The notes under the pieces: generated by a model
Told to the model about the DNA's origin: nothing
Database searches by the model: none
Seen by the model: only the letters and a program-made list of their open reading frames with translations
IMG/VR virus record: IMGVR_UViG_3300025012_000029
Location: 62,001-126,000 of that record
From: a virus
Direction: 5' to 3' (one strand)
Length of the DNA stretch: 64,000 bases
Shown here: positions 51,501 to 61,468 of the stretch, piece by piece
Layout of the letters: the number at the start of each line of letters is the position of its first letter
Position numbering within the stretch: position 1 is the stretch's first letter
Made by a program: the position numbers and the translations under genes

Positions 51501-54500
51501 GTTATATAAGGCAGATGCAGTTGGATGTAAAAAGTAATAGAAGTGACTTCCGGAACCGAAATCCGCACTGGCACTGGCACCTCTTTGTATATAAAACCAA
51601 TCTCTAACGGCAAATGTAGGAGGAGGCAGATTAACTTCATAAATGGTTCTATCCGGGGATAATTCTCCAGAGTCGTAATTTCCCCACTTACCCATATTTT
51701 TAGAATTTCCATCAGGGTATTCATATGACTGAGTGTGATAAAGTTCAATTCCAAACGGCCAAAGACTTGGAGCGTCGCCATCCCTTATCCCTTGTGAATT
51801 TATCAAAGGAGTTGTAAGAGAACCAGATCTTACTATATATGAACCTTCTTCGAGATGTCCATCTATCAAGCCAAATCGATTTCTTTTCTTCGGATCATTT
51901 CTCCAAAACGTTCTTCTCTCTAAAGGATTTCTATCTATTCCATTATGACCATACGAAGCAGATGAAACATTTTCTAAAACAAGAGCCTGATTTGAATCGT
52001 AGAAATTATATACAAAAGTACCAGATACTGACGCATCTTCAGCATGGTTTGTTCTGCCTCTTATTATTTTCTTTCCTGTATTAATTTCCTTCGGATAAAT
52101 AACTTCACTATATTGTAAAGATAAAAATCCATCTATCGGATTCTCTAATTCATTTTGATCGGCATCAATGTATAATTCCTTAATACGATCATACATCTGA
52201 TCATCACACTTGCTCAATCCCAATTTATTATTCAAATCTGTATTGGCAAACATGCCTATATTATTTGAATATGAATGTCTTAAGGAAACTGGAGTGTTAC
52301 TTCCTTTAACATTCAAAGTATGAATCATTGGTCTATTGCGAAATACAACAGCAGGTTCTTCATAATTTGTAAATGTATCTGAACGGCGATCCTTGTAAGG
52401 AATCCTTTGTCCGGTGTTTGTCGTTATAAGTCTTTCCTTGGTAGGATCGCTTACAGACAAAATATTTGTTTCTCTATGTTTTCTAGCAATTGGATGTTCA
52501 CCAGTTCTGATTTGTTTCCATGATGGATATTGGTATGGACCATTGCGATGTAATAATAATTTATTCAATACTTCATGTTCTGGAATTGTTCCAAATAAAG
52601 TATTTTTATATTCTGAAGAACTCAACAGATTGATAGAAGCAGTAAGTGAATCTTTAATGAGAGTATTAATTCCTGCGAAATCTACCCTTATTCCGCTTAT
52701 ACCTTCAATATCACTGCTAGCAGAAATAAAAACCAAATCAAAACCAGGAACTGATGTGCTTCCACTGGGAACATAAAATTCTGAAGCATAACCAATTGGA
52801 CAAAGTTCAGGAATGGCAGAAGACGTTATCCAAGCATATTGTAATTCACTTTGAGGAATGGGTCTTTGAACAAAAGCATTATCATAAACTGAAGCGGTTA
52901 TGAATGCGCTACCATCCTCTTCTATTCTCCTCGACGTGTTTCTGTTTATTTTATGATAATTCGCATATGCTGATGCCGTTGGATGAACTCCGAATTGTCC
53001 AGCATGAGTCGATTCGTCAATATTTAACCTATTTCTAACCAGAGAATTTCTATAATTGAGATCATTATAGACAGAATATTCTTCTGCCTCTCTGTCCAAA
53101 TATCCCCTAGATATTGTTTTTTGTTCGCCAGGAGAAGAAAAATGTTCTACAAAAACATGTTCAGAGTTGTATGCGGTCCTATCTGGAAGTGTGAACTCTC
53201 GTCCTCCAAGAACTGGAGTTTGTAATGTAAGGGATTGACTTCCTTCGGTTCTTGTTAGAAATCTATTATTGTTTGTTCTTCCAGATGTTTGAACAATCTC
53301 ATAGTCAGACGCATAATTTCCCAATGGAATATGCGCGTTTCTAACTGAAGATGATATAGAAAAAAGAGACCTACTATTTTTAATATTCTCTATTCTCATT
53401 GGTTCTATAAAATCGCTTGCCGTCACTTGTTGAGAAGCGTCAAGGTGTAATGGAGTTGTAAAACTTCTATTCAATGCGCTTGTGCGAACAGAAAATATTC
53501 GTGTTCTGCTAATATCTACTGATGTGATACCTGATGAATTAATTCCTGTTTTTTCTGCTCTATTTTTCCACCAAAACTCATTTTCAGATTGAAGTCCAGA
53601 AACTGGAGCGGAACCATCTTTCCAGTCATAAAGAAGTTCATTAATGCTTTTCATTCCACCTTCGGGTGGATTGCCTTTGAATTCAATGGTTGGTAATTTA
53701 TTCCAATACTTATTTCTTTCTAGAATATGACTTTCAATTAACGTTCTAACTTCACCAGAAAAATGAGCAGATGCCGGAATAAGTTGTTGAAGCATCATTG
53801 AAATTGAAGAATCAAACCATTTGAAGTAATCAACAAATTTCTCAAAATCAATTGAAGAATTCTTAACTCTTTCAAAATAAAGATGACGAAGTTGTGTAAG
53901 ATTTTTATATTCTTGTCTGTAACGATTAACAGGTTCTCCAATGAGATTATTGAAATCTTTAATTGTTCCAAATATCTTTAATACTTCATCTGTTATTATC
54001 GCATATGGACTTTTTTCAATAGCATAGAAGTGTTTGACTGGACGTGTATCGCGAGTAAACAAATCATCATCGCTAGTTCTAATTTCGACCATATTCGAAC
54101 TATTGAGAACTTCCGGTGGCAATTGTTTTGCTGATGGGATATATTCAACATTTACAGCGTCGATATCAAATGGCAAGAAGAAGTCTCCTTGTCCTGGATG
54201 TTGATGATATCTGATTGGTCCAAACCAACTATATCTGTTTGTTAATTCAAGAGAACCTGAAGTGGTATCCTCTACAATAAATTTAGCGTCTGATGTTGTT
54301 GGAAGTCCATCGCTAGAATTGCTAGATCCAGTAACATTTTCAAATGTCCAATGAAGAACTAATGTCTCCATTTCTGGAACTTCTATAATTCTTCTTGGCA
54401 GTAAGAAAGGATCATCGCAGGCACCAAGAGATGAAGAAAACAAATTAAAAGATGTATCTGCTGCCGTTATGTAAATTCTAACATCAAAAGATAAAGAGCC

Positions 54501-55100
54501 AGAAGGATCAATTACAACTGAATAACCATTTCCATATGCTGTGTATGACGAACTTGGACCATTGAAGGGCGCAACAAATGAACCAGATACTAATGCTTCC
54601 TGTAAAGAACCTGTTCCTTGTTGAACAAAAATATGAACTGAATTGCTGTCAACAGATGAACCAACATCTAAAACTTTGAAAGTAACATTATCGTTTGGAT
54701 TCGCATCAGTTGGGTTTGGTATGATTAAGTCATCAATATAGGGAGTCAACCCATATCCATTAAAATCATACGATAGAGGCGATAAAGAAATATTTTGATA
54801 ATCTACAACTCCAGAAACTATGTTTAAGGCATAATTTGATGACCCATTTGTCATCTCAGTATTAAACGATAAGTCAATATAGGTTGGATATGTTATTATT
54901 TGAGCAGAAGCACTTACTACGGATAATCCAACACTTCCAAGATCTGCTGCTATACTATAACTGCCCGTTGAATTAAACAGGGCAGACGAACTCATTGGAG
55001 AGGAAAATCCAACTCTAACAGTGTCAGTATCTATAGCAATGATACTTGTAATGCTGACTGAAGGGCCTACCCCAGTGAAGGAATTTGTCAAATGTGCCAA
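48516..55100 (-). CDS. Giant 2194-residue virion protein with N-terminal Ig-like domains
   Basis: This is the largest gene in the window. It starts at a TTG (55100) placed 10 nt after AAGG. Residues 15-110 look like an Ig-like strand domain (SITSIIAIDTDTVRVGFSSPM), and a second beta domain lies near 130-220. The remainder has no recognised fold, but many Tyr, Asn and Trp residues (for example IYWNLVEFLAGATNLPG and PYYFKDSVARISY) suggest a globular multi-domain virion protein. The last 80 residues are Ser/Val/Gly-rich (ISVGKKSVMDSITVKPS, GGGGIKF). It may serve as a baseplate hub, ruler or large tail-tip protein. No tape-measure coiled coil or hydrophobic segment is visible. Confidence 0.65.
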   Translation of the reverse strand: MAHLTNSFTGVGPSVSITSIIAIDTDTVRVGFSSPMSSSALFNSTGSYSIAADLGSVGLSVVSASAQIITYPTYIDLSFNTEMTNGSSNYALNIVSGVVDYQNISLSPLSYDFNGYGLTPYIDDLIIPNPTDANPNDNVTFKVLDVGSSVDSNSVHIFVQQGTGSLQEALVSGSFVAPFNGPSSSYTAYGNGYSVVIDPSGSLSFDVRIYITAADTSFNLFSSSLGACDDPFLLPRRIIEVPEMETLVLHWTFENVTGSSNSSDGLPTTSDAKFIVEDTTSGSLELTNRYSWFGPIRYHQHPGQGDFFLPFDIDAVNVEYIPSAKQLPPEVLNSSNMVEIRTSDDDLFTRDTRPVKHFYAIEKSPYAIITDEVLKIFGTIKDFNNLIGEPVNRYRQEYKNLTQLRHLYFERVKNSSIDFEKFVDYFKWFDSSISMMLQQLIPASAHFSGEVRTLIESHILERNKYWNKLPTIEFKGNPPEGGMKSINELLYDWKDGSAPVSGLQSENEFWWKNRAEKTGINSSGITSVDISRTRIFSVRTSALNRSFTTPLHLDASQQVTASDFIEPMRIENIKNSRSLFSISSSVRNAHIPLGNYASDYEIVQTSGRTNNNRFLTRTEGSQSLTLQTPVLGGREFTLPDRTAYNSEHVFVEHFSSPGEQKTISRGYLDREAEEYSVYNDLNYRNSLVRNRLNIDESTHAGQFGVHPTASAYANYHKINRNTSRRIEEDGSAFITASVYDNAFVQRPIPQSELQYAWITSSAIPELCPIGYASEFYVPSGSTSVPGFDLVFISASSDIEGISGIRVDFAGINTLIKDSLTASINLLSSSEYKNTLFGTIPEHEVLNKLLLHRNGPYQYPSWKQIRTGEHPIARKHRETNILSVSDPTKERLITTNTGQRIPYKDRRSDTFTNYEEPAVVFRNRPMIHTLNVKGSNTPVSLRHSYSNNIGMFANTDLNNKLGLSKCDDQMYDRIKELYIDADQNELENPIDGFLSLQYSEVIYPKEINTGKKIIRGRTNHAEDASVSGTFVYNFYDSNQALVLENVSSASYGHNGIDRNPLERRTFWRNDPKKRNRFGLIDGHLEEGSYIVRSGSLTTPLINSQGIRDGDAPSLWPFGIELYHTQSYEYPDGNSKNMGKWGNYDSGELSPDRTIYEVNLPPPTFAVRDWFYIQRGASASADFGSGSHFYYFLHPTASALYNKPFGDLFANTYHDFNFSENGKSYELVQDTYEHRFRTSILSGKNPWFDSYEEFFDDIKSLSKDYSIIPEFNISQNMDFYVNKQGGNFRKSNNKFLSNVGAFITQSATTEESGLDETFFKTFSHSDIMKHYDVIYNDHNDIDNHVERITLKCKGIKKLLPYNGFYPVTRTVQLATLFSQSYAPHIGGLYWKDGKPRDSSMNPHSGNLAVMSLLQPFFAPGILYNTIKSGIAMDFPVFTGSQGDIGTLGAGANLLFYDDPNYKIQFESLLDIKNGSNRGGVPISSSNGSGSIYWNLVEFLAGATNLPGNRRDIFFDWNGGESNSLYKLSMHNFLAESINFFLEGSKVKAIISKPSNKMRAMVSGNSYYMDVKLYKSDDLLMYGSRWNSTDKLFHTASFAYGPSGPNGAGPDSTEIVPDYAALTYTGRFFGHPFKWADDFNDRATDIADRLYAFGIAAFGNATAIGSHMRLVRYADPAYAPYLPPYYFKDSVARISYKADGTEKEKFDPISYVLSKANVENYNNTLRDFIAFYNHDGYDAVPLRPAWQGRSTVSSSINLFGVSKGLKVTYDTKSFNTITGKAAAQSIEDADSTFNSWAISPRFECPILNFKNQPTEYYDIIVDDTAIKRYQIPKGMWSGYGEFCSGSTGVYMSVEESFSNLTLEEQLVTGSLINVFGFNTEPLRLGEPNTGKEIAEAIVAIPFIDNLFKDDEFAVTTNVMGRNFFKIDETQWRTQKSKIEAGQDAIDPTSGFGDFHISETSISKLPQQMSQYVIPPEMNFLKYDDIPPFVMYIFEFKHVLDKQDVVDIWQGVMPKIGMTSEKDEVELSHPMRPWEFFHGKKLPSNVRWLVFKVKKLAAINYFEKTADSKDDDRFKFDFKVGVKAPDYSFNWPYDYFSLVELAQIEAEVTIAPIPKDIPIPTPGVGGLSSTISRIVPSTVAPTLNVSNQTVSSNIGISVGKKSVMDSITVKPSIGISVFGKSTKGVKSSSPKGGGGIKF

Positions 55101-55121
55101 AACTTATTTACCTTACTGTAA

Positions 55122-57815
55122 TTATTGTCCTTGTCCAAAAGATCTTGTAGTCTCTGTCAACCAACTGTTGCGTAATGGATGAGCAGAACCATAATTGGTA
55201 GCGTCTTTAGCGTGTGCTATAATTTCTTCTTCTTTCAAATATTTCATCCATACTCTCAAATTTGAAATCTTCGCATCTGAATAATTCACAACGGAACCTG
55301 TGAAATTAGTGCGATGAGATCCAACAAAAAATCTTTTGGCATTGGTTATAAACGCTATAGCGGCATCATACGTAATAGATCCACTAACGCTAAAACTATT
55401 ATTGATAATATCAACTGTCGTATTGTGTCCAGAAAATTCTACAACAAAGTTATTGGTGGCGCTTCCAGTAACTCCGCCTGCCCATGGATAAGTGGAAGGT
55501 TTAATTCTAACTGTAAATAACCATCTTTGATTATCATAAACATCTCTAAATGTTTCACTGTTTAATTCTGGCAAAACATATCCCGCCGTCCCACTCAACA
55601 TAAAATACGCTTCTTTGGATTCGAGTTGTGGTCGAACAGCATAAACTTGAAAATTAGCATAGTCTGGAAGAAACCATTCTTTACTATCTGACTCTAAACA
55701 TTCTGCCGTATGCGCACCATATATGGAAGCCATTGTGAATGGCGTCTCAAAATACAATTGAGAATCTTTTTCAAATTTCTTTGGAAAGATTGCTTCACAT
55801 TCATATGTTTGTCCGTGATAAACCGTATTTGAAGGAGCAGCAATATATGAACGAGAAGAAGGAGCACTAGATGTATGTTGGTATACTGTTGAATCAAATC
55901 TGTCAACATTGTTAAAATCAACATACTTCTTTTTAGCTGCTACATATCGATAATTGTCTTTCAAATCATAAACTACATTATCGCCATATAAATTAATCTT
56001 AACTAACTCATCATCTATACCAAAACATCTAATGAGATTTCTAAATGATTTTTCTGTTCCCTTTGACTTGTAGATATAAACCAAATTATTGTAAATGTTT
56101 TGATAAATCTTGTTCCTTATATCTGATAGTTTCTCAGAGAATTCTCTAAAATCATCTCGTCCAGCAATAGCTTCAAGTTCTTCAGCTTCTGTAAAAATTT
56201 CTGGCGCAATCATTCCTGCTGACTCTAAAAATCTTGAAACAAAAGGATATGGTTTACTACTACCACTCACATAATTTGGAGTTTTAAGTTTTGGTAATTC
56301 TTGGATTTGTAGGAATAAATTATCTAAGTAACTTGCTAACACTTGTGTCATTTTACGCAATACACGATGTTCTTTTTCTTCATCGCCTGTTGTTATCCAC
56401 TCCGGAAATGAGCCGTAAAGACTAGCGTTGTTTGTTGAATCATGTTCAAATCCTATTTCCTGTTTTTGAAGAATAAGAGCGCCAACATCTGGATGATTAG
56501 AATAAAGAATTGGATCCATAAATTCAAACGCTGCGGCGCCACTTTCTACCATGGCAGAACCTGTATGACGAGAACCCGTGACATATCCAATCCAACGCCC
56601 ATTAGAAACTCTTCCTGAATAATCTAAAACTTTAGTATCAGTGGAATCAACCGAGCCTGTAGAAATTATACCTTCATTAAATTTATAATAGACGCCTAAT
56701 TGCGTATTTGCTTCATCAGTATTTGTTCCAGCGCCTATTTGTGTAAACCAATATCTCCCTATTTGTTTGGCATTTCTTCTATTCTTCCAAAATCTAAACT
56801 CATCTAATGATCCAGATAATTTAGCAAATCCAGACCCACCAGAACCAGAAACTGTGCTAATCAAAGAGCCAACAGAAGCTAACATTGGTCCTCTTACTAG
56901 TCCTATATTGGAACCAGAAATAATAGTATCATTGAGCGTTCCGCTAGCATAAAGTTGTGCTACCATACTACTTCCACTATTAATAACTGAAATAGAAAAT
57001 TGTTGCCACCCAGAACCAGTTATATTGAGCCCATTTCCAATTGGAATAACTCCATATGGTTGACTGACAGATATCCCGGATGAACCAGATTGTAATTCAA
57101 TATAAAATTTTGATTGTTCGCCAGATACTCCAGGATGTATCTCCACTCTGAACCGTCCATAGTCGGCAGTTCCATACGAACCACTATTCCAAACATCAAA
57201 AACAGATTGCTTTGTGGATTCATTTCCTGAAGAGAATCCATTTTTCTTAAGCCAAAATTCAATAGTTACTCCGGTAGAACCATTAATTTCGAGATTTGAT
57301 TCTCTTCTTGAATCTACATTGTAAAAGTTTGAATTTGTGAATGTTTCATATAAAGGTTTTCCAACCATTCCTTCAGAAGCAGAATGAGGACCACCTTTGA
57401 GAAGGATATAACTTCCAGAAGTTGCCGAACTGTATCCATTAGAAGATGATATAATCGTTCCATAGGATACTCCAAAATTGGCATATCCTGTTGTTCTTGG
57501 ATACTCGTGTTCAAAAATATATTTGTCTAAATAAGAAGCAGAAAGTTCCCATTCAACTTTTTCCTTCGAAGAACCATCATATGGGTAATCGTTAAGAATG
57601 TAATTTATGCTATCTTCGTAATATTGCTGGGATAAACCAAAATGCGCAAAATTCTTTGGTTGAGAGTAATCAATATTTGGGACGAACCGATTTTTGTTTT
57701 CTATTTCCCGTCTGACGAAATCAGATGATTCTACTTCTGCACCGACTTCTTCAAAAGAAACTGATGGTAAAACTTTTTCTGAAATCTCGTTATTGAATAA
57801 ATTTTTGAGACTCAT
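55122..57815 (-). CDS. Virion protein with LamG-like beta-sandwich domains
   Basis: This 897-residue protein has two concanavalin-A-like domains. The first (about 175-370) has TGVTIEFWLKKNGF, FSISVINSGSSMVAQLYASG and LDEFRFWKNRRNAKQIG. The second, near the C-terminus (about 755-880), has RWLFTVRIKPSTYPW, NAKRFFVGSHRTN and ISNLRVWMKYLKEEEI. Between them is a helical stretch (500-640) with LRKMTQVLASYLDNLFLQIQELPKL and YLYKSKGTEKSF-like segments, recalling baseplate wedge or tail-tip proteins. Such lectin-like domains usually bind surface sugars. Its position between the giant protein and the DNRLRE-like protein supports a baseplate periphery role. Confidence 0.75.
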   Translation of the reverse strand: MSLKNLFNNEISEKVLPSVSFEEVGAEVESSDFVRREIENKNRFVPNIDYSQPKNFAHFGLSQQYYEDSINYILNDYPYDGSSKEKVEWELSASYLDKYIFEHEYPRTTGYANFGVSYGTIISSSNGYSSATSGSYILLKGGPHSASEGMVGKPLYETFTNSNFYNVDSRRESNLEINGSTGVTIEFWLKKNGFSSGNESTKQSVFDVWNSGSYGTADYGRFRVEIHPGVSGEQSKFYIELQSGSSGISVSQPYGVIPIGNGLNITGSGWQQFSISVINSGSSMVAQLYASGTLNDTIISGSNIGLVRGPMLASVGSLISTVSGSGGSGFAKLSGSLDEFRFWKNRRNAKQIGRYWFTQIGAGTNTDEANTQLGVYYKFNEGIISTGSVDSTDTKVLDYSGRVSNGRWIGYVTGSRHTGSAMVESGAAAFEFMDPILYSNHPDVGALILQKQEIGFEHDSTNNASLYGSFPEWITTGDEEKEHRVLRKMTQVLASYLDNLFLQIQELPKLKTPNYVSGSSKPYPFVSRFLESAGMIAPEIFTEAEELEAIAGRDDFREFSEKLSDIRNKIYQNIYNNLVYIYKSKGTEKSFRNLIRCFGIDDELVKINLYGDNVVYDLKDNYRYVAAKKKYVDFNNVDRFDSTVYQHTSSAPSSRSYIAAPSNTVYHGQTYECEAIFPKKFEKDSQLYFETPFTMASIYGAHTAECLESDSKEWFLPDYANFQVYAVRPQLESKEAYFMLSGTAGYVLPELNSETFRDVYDNQRWLFTVRIKPSTYPWAGGVTGSATNNFVVEFSGHNTTVDIINNSFSVSGSITYDAAIAFITNAKRFFVGSHRTNFTGSVVNYSDAKISNLRVWMKYLKEEEIIAHAKDATNYGSAHPLRNSWLTETTRSFGQGQ

Positions 57816-57821
57816 AGCTCT

Positions 57822-59234
57822 TTAATCCACTCGAAATCGAAATATTTCTGGTTGCTCAGCGTAGATTCCATCCTCTAAAAATACAAATCTAAAAGCATAA
57901 GTATAACTTGGTTCGAACATAGACATATCACAATCAAACCACATACCTTTACCATCGTAAGATAATTTCGTGTGAGATGTGGAACTTGTTCCATAATCAA
58001 CTATTGTATGATTATCATTTATTCTCATTACTTTAAAGAAAGAATTTTCAACAATAGTTCCTTGGATATCTGCTGAAGCAATCGATACTAAATTCGGACT
58101 CCAATCACGAGGGCGAATAAACAATCTTATTCTGGCAGTTTCTTTATTCGAATACGATGGCTTCAGATTTGTTATAGATGTTACATATCCACGAGTTTCT
58201 AAATAATGATCCAAAGAATCATATGCTAATGGATTAATAGATCCAGTGTGATACACAATTGAACCGCTAAACCATCGATCATACACGACAGATTTTGTAG
58301 TATTTAATTCAAATGAAGCAGAATATATTCCTGTGGAAACCCAGCCACCAGTTACCGGAGATGGAATAGTATTAACTAAAGTGCCTTCCGAAGCGGAAGT
58401 GTAAACTTGGAGATAAATTGAGCCACTGCTAATTCCAGGTATGTTTTTAAGTTGACCTCCAACATAATTGTAAAGATATACCGTGTGTGTATTGTCAGTT
58501 GTGCTCAATAATGGACTGGTAGTAAAAAATTTATCTCTATCGTCAGTAGTTGATGAATTCCATCTAGCTTCTATAATTGGACGACTAAAAAAGAACTCAC
58601 TTGTTCTGGCCAAAAATCTCTTCGTATAAAAACTTCTATTTGTATTTTCGTGACTTGATGACAGTGCCACTCCAACACCATAATTTGGAATTGTGCCAGC
58701 CAGCCAAGACTCAACAAGAGGAGTAATATTTATCTCCAAATCTTCTAATCCTTCATCGAAGAATTGACTTGAAGTTAACGTATTGAGATAATCCCCCCCA
58801 GCAGTCGTCCATACTGAAGCAGAACTGGCATTGATCCAATTTGCTCCTTCTCCGTTCCTGGTTATATCACTGCCATTTTCATGATCTAGCCCCACTCCTG
58901 CTTGCCAGGAACGAGACACGGGAGAAACAATTAAATTGAATTGCCTTGGCAAAGTTTCTCCATGAGGAGCATTAAACATCTTGAGGTAGAAATCTACGCT
59001 TCCAGAAGATGGAATTTTTCCAGAACTTCTATCAGAAGAAATAGAACTAATTGGAAATTCCAATAATGCCCTTTTTAACTCTGAAGATGAAGAATTTGCT
59101 TGAGCATAAATTGAAAAGATTTCGATTATGTCCGAAGCGCCATAGTTACTTCCCGTCTGCCTTGTTCTCAAATTAGACATAAAGGCATTTGAAATGCTGG
59201 TTGTCTTATTGGATGTATATCTTTTAATTGACAT
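57822..59234 (-). CDS. DNRLRE-like beta-sandwich virion protein
   Basis: Residues about 1-215 of this 470-residue protein resemble DNRLRE domains: a conserved opening of aligned strands (ALLEFPISSISSD, GSVDFYLKMFNAPHG), a SRSWQAGVGLDHENG loop, INITPLVESWLAGTIPNYG, and RPIIEARWNS. The rest is beta-rich with aromatic-terminated strands (TYAFRFVFLEDGIYAEQPEIFRFRVD). Such domains usually sit on extracellular or virion surface proteins and bind sugars or act as spacers. The stop overlaps no neighbour, and its start shares 1 nt with the baseplate J gene stop. It is a likely baseplate component. Confidence 0.68.
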   Translation of the reverse strand: MSIKRYTSNKTTSISNAFMSNLRTRQTGSNYGASDIIEIFSIYAQANSSSSELKRALLEFPISSISSDRSSGKIPSSGSVDFYLKMFNAPHGETLPRQFNLIVSPVSRSWQAGVGLDHENGSDITRNGEGANWINASSASVWTTAGGDYLNTLTSSQFFDEGLEDLEINITPLVESWLAGTIPNYGVGVALSSSHENTNRSFYTKRFLARTSEFFFSRPIIEARWNSSTTDDRDKFFTTSPLLSTTDNTHTVYLYNYVGGQLKNIPGISSGSIYLQVYTSASEGTLVNTIPSPVTGGWVSTGIYSASFELNTTKSVVYDRWFSGSIVYHTGSINPLAYDSLDHYLETRGYVTSITNLKPSYSNKETARIRLFIRPRDWSPNLVSIASADIQGTIVENSFFKVMRINDNHTIVDYGTSSTSHTKLSYDGKGMWFDCDMSMFEPSYTYAFRFVFLEDGIYAEQPEIFRFRVD

Positions 59235-61039
59235 TATTTTACACTTCCACGCAAATCTTGGTTCGGATATTTAATTTCAAATATAACATTTTGTGGACAA
59301 CTTATAAAGCGTCCATTAGGAGTAATAAGAGAATCAATGTCTATCCTAACATCACTATAATTTCCGCCCTTTTTTTGATATATCCTTACCTTAATCACAT
59401 CAACAACCCCAATGGCTTTTTGTAATCGTTTGTGAATTCTGGTTATAGAAAATGGCTCTCCCACTTCTTCTTTCTTTGAAAATTCATCTCTAAGAACAGA
59501 TATACAATTGTTTAATATATCATATTTATTGATTTCCAAATCCCCTGCTACAACAAAATCAATACCTAAATTAATAATCTTCGCATCCAAAATATCGATT
59601 GTATCGTTAACCATTTTTCCTTGCTGCAGCCATATTTTGAGATTTTCTTTTATTGTTTGATTTGTAGTTATCAATGAACCATCATTATCCTCAGAAATAA
59701 CATACATATTCAAATTTCTTTTAAATGAGTCCGGGTCTTGAATTACATTAACTCTTTTTATTGCTCCAAATTCTGGTGGCATAGCATAAACAAAACTCTT
59801 ATAGTCTAATGACGTAACTGCTCTATTTTGAGACGAGAAATTATCAAAAATTCTCAATTTGAGTTCTTGAACTGTTGGGTTGGTAATGTCTCCAATAATG
59901 GCTTCTTCGTTTGTAATTTCAATTGAATCTATTATTCCTCTAACAACTTCGAGGTTGAGAGAATTCATGTCGGCAAACTCCACAATTGGATTTACGACTT
60001 GTGTAACAGAATTAACTGCCGCATTAACATTATCAGCAGTGTTGACACGATAAGTAACTCTCAAAATAGTATTAGAAGGAGCAATACCTAATTTGTCCGT
60101 TCCAAGAATATTTGTTGGATCAAATGTTACATCCGAGATATAATTCTTTCCATGAATATCTAATACTACTTGTGTAGGATCTATCAGAGGATCGCTGATA
60201 ACATCTCTATCGGAACCAAAACCAAATTGTAGGAAAGTTTTTGTTCTTTCTCTGTCGACCATAAATCTTCTAGGCACAACAAATGGTCTCAATAATGATG
60301 GAGCAGTTGTAGAAGTATCTGCTCTATTCGGAATCGCTTTATAAATGATATCTTGAGAAAGATAATCAACTTCAAAATATTCATTTCCTTCCGAATCTAC
60401 AACAGAAACAACTTCACTTATATCTCGTCCACTCAATTCAAGACGTAAAAATTTCTGAAAATCTCCAACATTTATAACTTCTTCTACCATCCTTCCGGAA
60501 ATAATTTTTCCGTGAGTTTTGACAGCATACGCTGTTGGAAGTCCAGTGCTCTCGTTTACTCTAGCAACAACAACTGAATTTTGTGGATTAGCAAAATCAA
60601 TATCTTCATTCAAAAGAAATCCATTGCCGCCAATGGATGACAATTCAGAACCACGCTTAAGTGTAAAAAGATAAGCCGAATCTGGACCTAGCCCGCCAGC
60701 GTTAGCAGGCACAATGGCAAAAAATGTTCCTATGCCAGTTGATGTTGGATTGCCCCTGAATTTGTATCCCAATTGCTTTCCAAGCTTTAGAACATTATTA
60801 AACTCAATTGCGGTATCTAAAAAAGATTCATTGACAGAATAATCTACATAAAATGATAATTGATCTCCAACATAAGAAACTAAATCCATCATTAGATCGT
60901 CAAAACTCGATTCATTTTGATCTTTTGATATATTAGGATAATATCGTTTCTTGTAATCAAGAAGAGATTCTTTGATGCTTTCAAAATCACGATTAGTATA
61001 TTTCACTAAAGGAAAATTTTTACGTTTTGAGGATGCCAT
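59234..61039 (-). CDS. Baseplate wedge protein, baseplate J/T4 gp6-like
   Basis: Residues 8-30 of this 601-residue protein (FPLVKYTNRDFESIKESLLDYKKR) and FDDLMMDLVSYVGDQLSFYVDYSVNESFLDTA (positions 45-77) form the N-terminal signature of baseplate J-like/gp6 wedge proteins. The C-terminal part contains SLDYKSFVYAMPPEFGAIKRVNVIQDPD, typical of the family, and GVVDVIKVRIYQKKGG. In T4, gp6 joins the six wedges around the hub. It is adjacent to a gp25-like gene, matching the usual pairing. The start at 61039 has no obvious ribosome binding site. Confidence 0.9.
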   Translation of the reverse strand: MASSKRKNFPLVKYTNRDFESIKESLLDYKKRYYPNISKDQNESSFDDLMMDLVSYVGDQLSFYVDYSVNESFLDTAIEFNNVLKLGKQLGYKFRGNPTSTGIGTFFAIVPANAGGLGPDSAYLFTLKRGSELSSIGGNGFLLNEDIDFANPQNSVVVARVNESTGLPTAYAVKTHGKIISGRMVEEVINVGDFQKFLRLELSGRDISEVVSVVDSEGNEYFEVDYLSQDIIYKAIPNRADTSTTAPSLLRPFVVPRRFMVDRERTKTFLQFGFGSDRDVISDPLIDPTQVVLDIHGKNYISDVTFDPTNILGTDKLGIAPSNTILRVTYRVNTADNVNAAVNSVTQVVNPIVEFADMNSLNLEVVRGIIDSIEITNEEAIIGDITNPTVQELKLRIFDNFSSQNRAVTSLDYKSFVYAMPPEFGAIKRVNVIQDPDSFKRNLNMYVISEDNDGSLITTNQTIKENLKIWLQQGKMVNDTIDILDAKIINLGIDFVVAGDLEINKYDILNNCISVLRDEFSKKEEVGEPFSITRIHKRLQKAIGVVDVIKVRIYQKKGGNYSDVRIDIDSLITPNGRFISCPQNVIFEIKYPNQDLRGSVK

Positions 61040-61056
61040 AATTCTAAAATAATTAG

Positions 61057-61464
61057 TTATAGAACAATTATATCATCGTTTTCTCTAGCTAAGTTTATTT
61101 CATCGATAGTGCTCAAAGGAGTAATTCTGTAAATGATTTTGATAGAAAGTAAATTTCTATCTATTAATTCGTTCTCTGATGCTGATTTAAAGTCAACTTT
61201 TAGTATCTCTATATAAGACAAAAACCTCGCAACTTGTTGAATAATAGAAGCTTTTATTTCAGCTCGAAGAAGAGCATTGTCGTTTTGGAATAAATATCGT
61301 TTCATTCCTACGCCAAAATCTGTGATCATCACGCGCTCGCCAGGTATACAGAGAAGAAGATTAATTAGGTTTTGTTTTGCCACTTCTTGATATGTTTTAT
61401 TTAACGCTAAGCCATCGTCTGGATCTAGTGAAAGTGGTAGTTTTGTTGAAATGCCAAATGCCAT
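61057..61464 (-). CDS. Baseplate wedge protein, gp25/lysozyme-like family
   Basis: The ATG at 61464 has an AAGGAG site 7 nt upstream, giving 135 residues; a longer open frame to 61599 is probably not used. Family marks are YQEVAKQNLINLLLCIPGER, then ITDFGVGMKRYLFQ and LSIKIIYRI near the end. In T4, gp25 sits at the sheath-facing end of the baseplate wedge and starts sheath assembly. It lies between the gp6-like gene and a large baseplate-region gene, as in many contractile tails. The catalytic residues of true lysozymes are absent in this family. Confidence 0.9.
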   Translation of the reverse strand: MAFGISTKLPLSLDPDDGLALNKTYQEVAKQNLINLLLCIPGERVMITDFGVGMKRYLFQNDNALLRAEIKASIIQQVARFLSYIEILKVDFKSASENELIDRNLLSIKIIYRITPLSTIDEINLARENDDIIVL

Positions 61465-61468
61465 GATA

